38,937 bases of DNA from a virus: IMG/VR virus record IMGVR_UViG_3300008050_009071, positions 1 through 38,937 of that record; one strand, written 5' to 3'. A program made the translations under genes and the position numbers. Below are positions 33,936 through 38,937 of the stretch, in pieces; position 1 is the stretch's first letter, and each line of letters begins with the position of its first letter. The notes beneath the pieces were generated by a model. That model was given only the letters and a program-made list of their open reading frames with translations. It was not told the origin of the DNA and made no database searches.

Positions 33936-35831
33936 CTATCTACTGATCATGATCCACGGGGTTTTTTCTCCATTCCACTTGCTATGGAAAATGTGCCCAC
34001 CCGTTTCTGTTGCAAGTTGATTTGCCCTTGCTTCTATCTCGTCGTCGGTTACCTCAGACCAGGACTTGTCGAAGAACATGTTGTTTTCGGCGGTGTCTTC
34101 CTGCCTGATGTCATACAGGCTCTCCCAGTGAGTTTGCCAGTAATTTTTGTAAGTGTTGATCTTGCGTGTGATGTCTGCCCAGGAATAATGCAAGACGCTT
34201 GGCAGCAGATGGACACAGTTTTGCATCCATGCCTGATATGCTGACAAAGCACTCTCGTTTCCTTGAAGCGCTTGAATTCGAACTTGGTGGGCTTGCTCGT
34301 TGTAGAAGCTTCCGTGTGGGATATGCTCGCCTGTTTCGGCATGAATGTAGTCACACCCATCAGTTCCGGGTAATGCGTAAAGGTTTCCATCATCATCATG
34401 TTGTCTCAGCTGGGCTGGAATGCCATGGGTGATGTGAGGAAGATTCCGACTAAGTCGCCATTTCCAAGGATTGACGTCAACCCGAACTTTGTCTTCGCTG
34501 CCCCAGAATTCAACCACAGGAAGGGAAATGAGATCGATCATTTGCGGCCAGCTGCGACATAATCTGACGACTTTGTCTCCATCCCCTTCCGGCACCACTT
34601 CATCAGCATCTATTTGCCAGCAGTATTCTCCGGTGCAGAGCTTTCTGGCTTCAGCTTTCTGGGCTCCATCAAATACTGCGAATCGTTTGTGATCCCAGTC
34701 ACGTAGTATCTGAGTGGGACGTATCTTCTCTTCCTTCTCAGACCATGACAGAAGCTCTTCCCAGGTTCCATCGGTGGATCCCCCATCGACAACAATGACC
34801 TCACTACAGAAAGCCAGAAGGGACCCAATACTGTCTTTCCACGGGTAGCCCTGATCGATACAGTTTCGAGTTGTAGTATAGCCGCTGATCGTAACACTAT
34901 GATTTGCATCATCTAAAATGTGACGCCAGAATAAATCTCGAGATCCATAGAGATACTCTTCGATCTCCTGAGGTGTACCGGTTTCAAACCACTCTTCTTC
35001 TGCATGCTGAACATCGTCGTTAAGATGAAGCTTGCATCCCAATAGCTTGGCTTCAATCACCATTCGTGGGCAGGTGTCCTTACCCAAAGGAAGATACACA
35101 AATCCCTCAGCTGAGGCTAGCTTTTCCAAAACCTCTCTATGTGGGTCCCCCCAGACTGTTTCATAATCCAGCTTGTTTTCTTTGCACCAATCTTCTGCTT
35201 TTGCTGCACCTTTGATCCAGCTGGTTGATCCTAGAACGATCCAGCCTTTCCTGTCTGTTTCAGCATACTCAGATCGAAGCTGCTTGATCGATACAAAAAA
35301 CTCATCATCAAAAACTGAGCTTAGAACAGTGTTCTTTTTCTCTGACAGGAACGGAAAGAGATCTGTGTAGAAGTTTAGCTGGTCCTCACTCATCCACCAC
35401 AGGCTTTTTGCGCCGTAGAAAAATGCTGATATTAGCTTCCCGTGTTGGGAGTTTTCACAATCACACTCTTTCTGCTCAATGAAAAGATGTTTCTCAGGAG
35501 ATCTATGCTTGCAGTATTTGTAGTCATATTCCAGAACACTATAGTTGATGTTCGCTACGATTGAAGGGATCAGTTCGAAATTCAAAGAAGCAAAGTTTCC
35601 AAAAATCCAGTATTTCTGAGCTCCTTGTTGCAAAAGGTCAAGAGTTACATTTTGAGACAAAACTTTTTGAACCCTGGCAGGAGACTTCTTAATGAGTGCT
35701 TCCGTAGTTAGCTCAGCTCCTCCTGGGTACTGTTCAACAAACACGTCAGAAATGAAGATGATGTCAGCTGATTGATCAATACTGACTACTGGTCGTTTGG
35801 GTGATGCACTGAAGGGGCTACTAAATGTCAT
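33936..35831 (-). CDS. Two-domain glycosyltransferase: GT4-like N-terminus fused to GT2 C-terminus
   Basis: A 631-residue fusion. Residues about 22-300 look GT-B-like: DIIFISDVFVEQYPGGAELT, VLGSTSWIKGAAKAEDWCKE, and a donor-site glutamate at 260 in CPRMVIEAKLLGCKLHLND. The second half, from about 310, is GT2: SGYTTTRNCIDQGYPWKDSI, VIVVDGGSTDGTWEELLSW (345-363) and the D-x-D in YCWQIDADEVVPEG (403-416). The C-terminal tail is long (to 631) and aromatic-rich, possibly for acceptor or partner binding. Two activities in one chain would allow consecutive sugar additions. It is the first gene of the sugar cluster after the fibre, with AAGAGGACATC upstream. The cysteine-rich ECDCEN and YKYCKH stretch near 105-126 is unusual. 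Confidence 0.88.
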   Translation of the reverse strand: MTFSSPFSASPKRPVVSIDQSADIIFISDVFVEQYPGGAELTTEALIKKSPARVQKVLSQNVTLDLLQQGAQKYWIFGNFASLNFELIPSIVANINYSVLEYDYKYCKHRSPEKHLFIEQKECDCENSQHGKLISAFFYGAKSLWWMSEDQLNFYTDLFPFLSEKKNTVLSSVFDDEFFVSIKQLRSEYAETDRKGWIVLGSTSWIKGAAKAEDWCKENKLDYETVWGDPHREVLEKLASAEGFVYLPLGKDTCPRMVIEAKLLGCKLHLNDDVQHAEEEWFETGTPQEIEEYLYGSRDLFWRHILDDANHSVTISGYTTTRNCIDQGYPWKDSIGSLLAFCSEVIVVDGGSTDGTWEELLSWSEKEEKIRPTQILRDWDHKRFAVFDGAQKAEARKLCTGEYCWQIDADEVVPEGDGDKVVRLCRSWPQMIDLISLPVVEFWGSEDKVRVDVNPWKWRLSRNLPHITHGIPAQLRQHDDDGNLYALPGTDGCDYIHAETGEHIPHGSFYNEQAHQVRIQALQGNESALSAYQAWMQNCVHLLPSVLHYSWADITRKINTYKNYWQTHWESLYDIRQEDTAENNMFFDKSWSEVTDDEIEARANQLATETGGHIFHSKWNGEKTPWIMISR

Positions 35832-36062
35832 GATGTCCTCTTAATTAAGATAGAGAATGCACAGTGACTTTACACTATTCAGATGCAGCTTCTCTAGCTT
35901 CTTAAAAGCATCCTATCAGCTTCTCTTCTAAAGTTAAAGAAATAGTCATCTCAGAGACAGACAGTGTTAAGCCCTCTCGTTTTTGTTCCCCAAAATTATA
36001 ATAGCTGCAGTTAGGAGGATGTTCAAAAACTTTTTTAAATTGTTCGAAAATTTACCAGTTTA
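35832..36062 (-). promoter_or_regulatory. Main intergenic gap: possible promoter, no gene assigned
   Basis: The gap separates the tail-fibre stop (tandem in-frame TGA TAA) from the first glycosyltransferase. It is AT-rich. On the minus strand, a TATTATAAT at 36003-35995 contains a perfect TATAAT, but no good -35 box lies 16-18 bases upstream, so a promoter is only possible. No clear stem-loop plus T-run terminator is visible for the fibre gene. A 15-codon ORF (35949-35902) is present but not convincing. No tRNA or other RNA structure was recognised. Confidence 0.35.
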
Positions 36063-38937
36063 TCAGGCACTCTCTAGAGAGAGTATGCGCGCCTCGAGTT
36101 CCTCGATCTTCATCTGCTGGTCCTTGACGGCTTCGATCAGAACTGCGGTGAGCTGTCCGTACTCGACCGAAAGAAGACCGGTTATGTTCCTCGACACGAC
36201 CTCCGGCACATGCTGCTGAATGTCCTGTGCGATCACACCCACATGTGCCACCCCATCGTTCCTCTTCGAACTCTCGAAGGTCACACCCTGACACCCAAGC
36301 ACACGCTCAAGACCGTTAGTTATCGGTCGAATGTTCTTTTTGATGCTTCTATCAGATGACGCGATAAAAACGAACCCCTCGCCGCCGTCGATCTGAAGAG
36401 AGCTGCCGCCAGAGTCAGATTGCAGGCCGGACATTACAACATCGCTGCCGGTGATAACCATGCCTTCTTCGACGTGCAGAACCCCAGAGACCACAACGTC
36501 ACCACCGAGTGCCGAGACACCGGACGAGTATTTTGCTTCCGCCGAACCGATCGACCCAGACACAAAGAAGAAGGTATCAGATCCTGGCATGGGAGGAACC
36601 TGATCGTTGAACTCCGCAGAACCTGCACCGATCTTCACGGCATTTGTGCCGCTCAACACAATGTCGTGGGAAGAGGAGAGAATAAGAGCGGCGTCGCCGG
36701 AACCATGGCCGTTCGACACACCCAGAAATGCCTGCGCGGTGTCGGCAAAATTCGCGGCAGCGGTCAACTCCACGTAGCTTAAGCTTTCCGCAACAAAGCC
36801 GCCGGTTCCAGCCAACAGTGCCAGCTCGGTGGCCCCAGTTTGATTTCCAACTGTTATGACTCTAGCAGTTTCATTAGTGCCGATGGTGATGTCTCCAGCA
36901 GCCGCGGCTCCGCCAATGGCAATTGTGGAAGTTCCGTCGATCGTGATCGCACCGGATGCATCAATATCAATTTCTCCGTCGTCAGACTTCAGATTCAGAC
37001 CCGAGGAACCTGACACTGTCAGCGCACCGATTGTGGTGACGTTGGAGGCACCAACACCGTCGATGGAGATTACGCCCGCGGCATCGAGTGCGATACCGCC
37101 CGCCGCGGCGTTGATATCAATTGCTGCAGCGTTACTACCTAGGGTGTTGGTAATTGTAATTTGCTCTGAGGTGCCCGCGTTGGTCAACAACTTAATCGCG
37201 TCGGCATTATTATACGATGATTCAAGCAAAATAGCAGCTGTAGCATCAGTCGTCAGTTTGGTGAAGACTGTGGCGTTCATCAGGTTGCCTGAGTTTCCGC
37301 CGAAGGCACTAGAGTTATTGTACTGGACTTGGGTGTTGGATCCTCCCGGGCTGGCACTTAGGCCTGATCCATCTGCTGTAATATTTCCAGATATGTGTAG
37401 ATCACCACCGAAGACTGCAGAGCCGGTCACCGCTGTATTCGCTGATCCAATGGCACCGGAGACAAAGAAGAAAACATCAGTTCCGATTGAAGTCGCGACA
37501 TAAGCATCCCCTAATTCTCCTCCCGCAAGAACGACTGATCCTGTCGCGTTGAGCCTACCTGCTGCAGGACTAGTCCATCCAACTGCATCACCGCTGCCGC
37601 CGCCGCCGGTTGATGCAATGGTGACGGCACCGTTGGATGCCGAAGTAATTGTGATGTTAGCACCGGCTTCAAAGGCGGACTTTCCACTGACCAGACGAGT
37701 AAGAGATCCGCTAAGGCCCAGCGAACCTGACACTATTCCGTTGACACCCAAGTTCCCCAACACAGTTGCGTTGTCCTTGATGGTTGTTTCTGATGTGGTG
37801 TGACCAATGGAAACTGCAATTCCGCTATTGGCGGCGCCAAAAGCAATGCTAGTTGCTGAATCAATTGTCAGCGCACCTGCTGCATCAATATCAATTTCTC
37901 CGCCGCCTGAGGCAAGATTTAGACCCGTGGAACCCGACACTGTCAGAGCACCGTTTGTGGTGACGTTGGAGGCACCGACACCGTCAATAGAAAATGTACT
38001 GGTACCATCGATCGTAATTGCACCAGAAGCATCGATGTCTAGCGCGGCTGTATCAATATCGAAAGCGACGTCAGCGGCAGTACCAATGTTGATGCCTCCT
38101 GCTCCGTCTAGTGAAAGAGCACCATCAGCATCAATGTCGACTGCATCATCAGAGTTTATGTCAACATCACCGGTACCTGCATCAATTTTTACGCCGCCCG
38201 CAGCGTGCGATGCAGTCAGGAGAAGAACCCCGGCGCCAGTTTTACCGGCATCTATTACGACGCCGCCAGCGGCGCAATCAATCTTAAGCGAATCGCCTGC
38301 TGTACCATCTACATTGATAATGTCAAAATCACCGTCCGCATTAGAGTAGATGTAGTTTCCGGCATCGCGGAAGAACAATTTAGCATCGCCTGTGCTAGTG
38401 CCGACAGTGATGTCACCAGTACTGTCGTTGAATGTGAGATCTGCAGCACCGCCAAATGCGCTACCACTATTATATTGGACTTGGGTATCGGATCCGCCCG
38501 GCGAGCCACCGCCACCGACAATTGTTACTGCTCCATTCGAAGCAGAAGTGATCGTAATATTCGCACCAGCAATAAGGTAGTCAGTTCCGTCCGACAATCT
38601 TGTTAGTGAGCCAGAAAGACCAAGCTCATGAATCGTTGCTCCGGTAAATGTGGTGCCAGAAACTGTCGCAACCACATTGTTGTCGATCGCCATGGTGAAA
38701 CCGGCGCCGGCGCCAGCATCTGTTCCGGACAAACCGGAGCCCATCGTCAGAACTCTTTCTGCATCGAGAGAAGCTGTGGCAGCCAGAACCAGATATTGGG
38801 CAGCGTTTTCTCCACCTTGATGCCCACCCACGATTGTTACTGCTCCATTCGAAGCAGAAGTGATCGTAATATTCGCACCAGCAATAAGGTAGTCAGTTCC
38901 GTCCGACAATCTTGTTAGTGAGCCAGAAAGACCAAGC
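36063..38937 (-). CDS. Long tail fibre with C-terminal S74 intramolecular chaperone, 5' end beyond window
   Basis: About 957 residues are present. The frame is open to the right edge with no start codon, so the N-terminus (probably the virion-attachment end) is missing. The shaft consists of Gly/Asp/Ala/Ser repeats: blocks such as GLSGSLTRLSDG...ANITITSASNGAVTI, SPGGSDTQVQYN..SAFGG, strands of IDIDA(S/A)GA(I/L)TID and FFFVSG(A/S)IGSA, typical of triple-stranded beta fibres. The last roughly 105 residues are a peptidase S74/endosialidase-type chaperone (SSDRSIKKNIRPITNGLERV; HVGVIAQDIQQHVPEVV; LSVEYGQLTAVLIEAVKDQQ) ending in a coiled coil. In this family the domain drives trimerisation and then cuts itself off at the conserved Ser (SSDRS). 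It probably determines host range. Its 3' region is noticeably GC-richer than the rest of the window. Confidence 0.93.
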   Translation of the reverse strand, partial: LGLSGSLTRLSDGTDYLIAGANITITSASNGAVTIVGGHQGGENAAQYLVLAATASLDAERVLTMGSGLSGTDAGAGAGFTMAIDNNVVATVSGTTFTGATIHELGLSGSLTRLSDGTDYLIAGANITITSASNGAVTIVGGGGSPGGSDTQVQYNSGSAFGGAADLTFNDSTGDITVGTSTGDAKLFFRDAGNYIYSNADGDFDIINVDGTAGDSLKIDCAAGGVVIDAGKTGAGVLLLTASHAAGGVKIDAGTGDVDINSDDAVDIDADGALSLDGAGGINIGTAADVAFDIDTAALDIDASGAITIDGTSTFSIDGVGASNVTTNGALTVSGSTGLNLASGGGEIDIDAAGALTIDSATSIAFGAANSGIAVSIGHTTSETTIKDNATVLGNLGVNGIVSGSLGLSGSLTRLVSGKSAFEAGANITITSASNGAVTIASTGGGGSGDAVGWTSPAAGRLNATGSVVLAGGELGDAYVATSIGTDVFFFVSGAIGSANTAVTGSAVFGGDLHISGNITADGSGLSASPGGSNTQVQYNNSSAFGGNSGNLMNATVFTKLTTDATAAILLESSYNNADAIKLLTNAGTSEQITITNTLGSNAAAIDINAAAGGIALDAAGVISIDGVGASNVTTIGALTVSGSSGLNLKSDDGEIDIDASGAITIDGTSTIAIGGAAAAGDITIGTNETARVITVGNQTGATELALLAGTGGFVAESLSYVELTAAANFADTAQAFLGVSNGHGSGDAALILSSSHDIVLSGTNAVKIGAGSAEFNDQVPPMPGSDTFFFVSGSIGSAEAKYSSGVSALGGDVVVSGVLHVEEGMVITGSDVVMSGLQSDSGGSSLQIDGGEGFVFIASSDRSIKKNIRPITNGLERVLGCQGVTFESSKRNDGVAHVGVIAQDIQQHVPEVVSRNITGLLSVEYGQLTAVLIEAVKDQQMKIEELEARILSLESA
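38521..38625. repeat. Exact 105-bp direct repeat in the tail-fibre gene, copy 1
   Basis: Identical over 105 bases to 38833-38937, with an offset of 312 bases (104 codons), so the repeat keeps reading frame. It encodes a GLSGSLTRLSDG...ANITITSASNGAVTI block. The second copy ends only at the edge of the window, so the full repeat may be longer. This copy continues past the match into different sequence (HELGLSG side). Confidence 0.9.
38833..38937. repeat. Exact 105-bp direct repeat in the tail-fibre gene, copy 2
   Basis: Second copy of the 105-base repeat at 38521-38625. It reaches exactly to the window end, so its true boundary is unknown. Nucleotide-level identity in a fibre repeat suggests recent duplication or gene conversion. 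It also suggests that the window may end here because an assembly could not cross the repeat. Confidence 0.9.

Noticed and set aside
16981-35831. Window as a bacterial capsule locus next to a prophage
   Set aside because: The cluster is continuous and overlapping with phage genes at its 16981 end, on the same strand, with no integrase, att-like repeat or host housekeeping gene; misassembly remains the only serious alternative.
35995-36003. TATTATAAT as a firm promoter for the sugar cluster
   Set aside because: Perfect -10 match but no acceptable -35 at 16-18 bases; kept only as a possibility in the gap entry.
36856-38349. Long plus-strand open frames (215 and 180 codons) opposite the tail fibre
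   Set aside because: Low-complexity antisense shadows of a Gly/Ala/Asp repeat gene; no ribosome site and the only plus-strand candidates in a minus-strand region.
36063-38937. Repeats in the fibre gene considered as a CRISPR-like or non-coding repeat array
   Set aside because: They keep reading frame, have no regular spacers and encode typical beta-fibre repeats.

Overview
The window looks like part of the genome of a tailed phage with a contractile (T4-like, myovirus-type) tail. All credible genes lie on the minus strand, so biological order runs from high to low coordinates. They are packed with 1-14 base overlaps or gaps of a few bases, and most starts have a Shine-Dalgarno-like GGAG/GAGG/AGGA. 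The phage assignment rests on a gp25/W-like baseplate protein, a gp6/J-like baseplate wedge protein, a gp5-like OB-fold spike protein, a gp55-like late sigma factor, and a tail fibre with an S74-type C-terminal chaperone. The host cannot be read from this sequence. Gene content and style resemble environmental (often marine) T4-superfamily viruses, but that is inference. I saw no tRNA, integrase, transposase or CRISPR array.

Layout in transcription order. (1) 38937-36063: a long repetitive tail fibre whose 5' end lies beyond the window. (2) 36062-35832: the only sizeable non-coding gap. (3) 35831-16981: a block of 17 genes, about 19 kb, almost entirely carbohydrate chemistry. It holds seven readily recognised glycosyltransferases (one a GT4-like/GT2 fusion) plus one likely glycosyltransferase-like protein, a Gfo/Idh/MocA oxidoreductase, an FAD oxidoreductase, a HAD-cupin fusion, a nucleotidyltransferase-kinase fusion, a GatZ/KbaZ-like TIM-barrel protein, a class I methyltransferase, a NodU/CmcH-type carbamoyltransferase, a UDP-sugar epimerase and a short UDP-sugar dehydrogenase. 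A Cas4/AddB-like Fe-S PD-(D/E)XK nuclease sits among them. (4) 16979-15567: a small membrane protein, the late sigma factor and a small conserved-looking protein. (5) 15567-1: the baseplate/tail-periphery module: gp5-like spike, two small proteins sharing a repeated domain, gp25-like, gp6-like, a DNRLRE-like protein, a 1156-residue protein with two LamG-like domains around a tail-protein-I-like segment, then several large or small presumed virion proteins and a fragment running off the left edge.

How the parts may work together: the structural genes build the baseplate and receptor-contacting surface, and the gp55-like sigma factor would direct their late transcription. The sugar block could make and attach a decorated glycan: UDP-glucose oxidation and 4-epimerisation, a second activated-sugar branch, then glycosyl transfer, carbamoylation, methylation and oxidation. 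The block has no flippase, polymerase or other multi-spanning membrane protein. Its target may therefore be cytoplasmic (virion proteins or phage DNA), or it may rely on host export to remodel the cell surface. The most promising candidate for an undescribed system is the coupled set at 26334-29590 (aldolase-like, nucleotidyltransferase-kinase, HAD-cupin) within this cluster. All functional statements are from reading the sequence; no database search was run.
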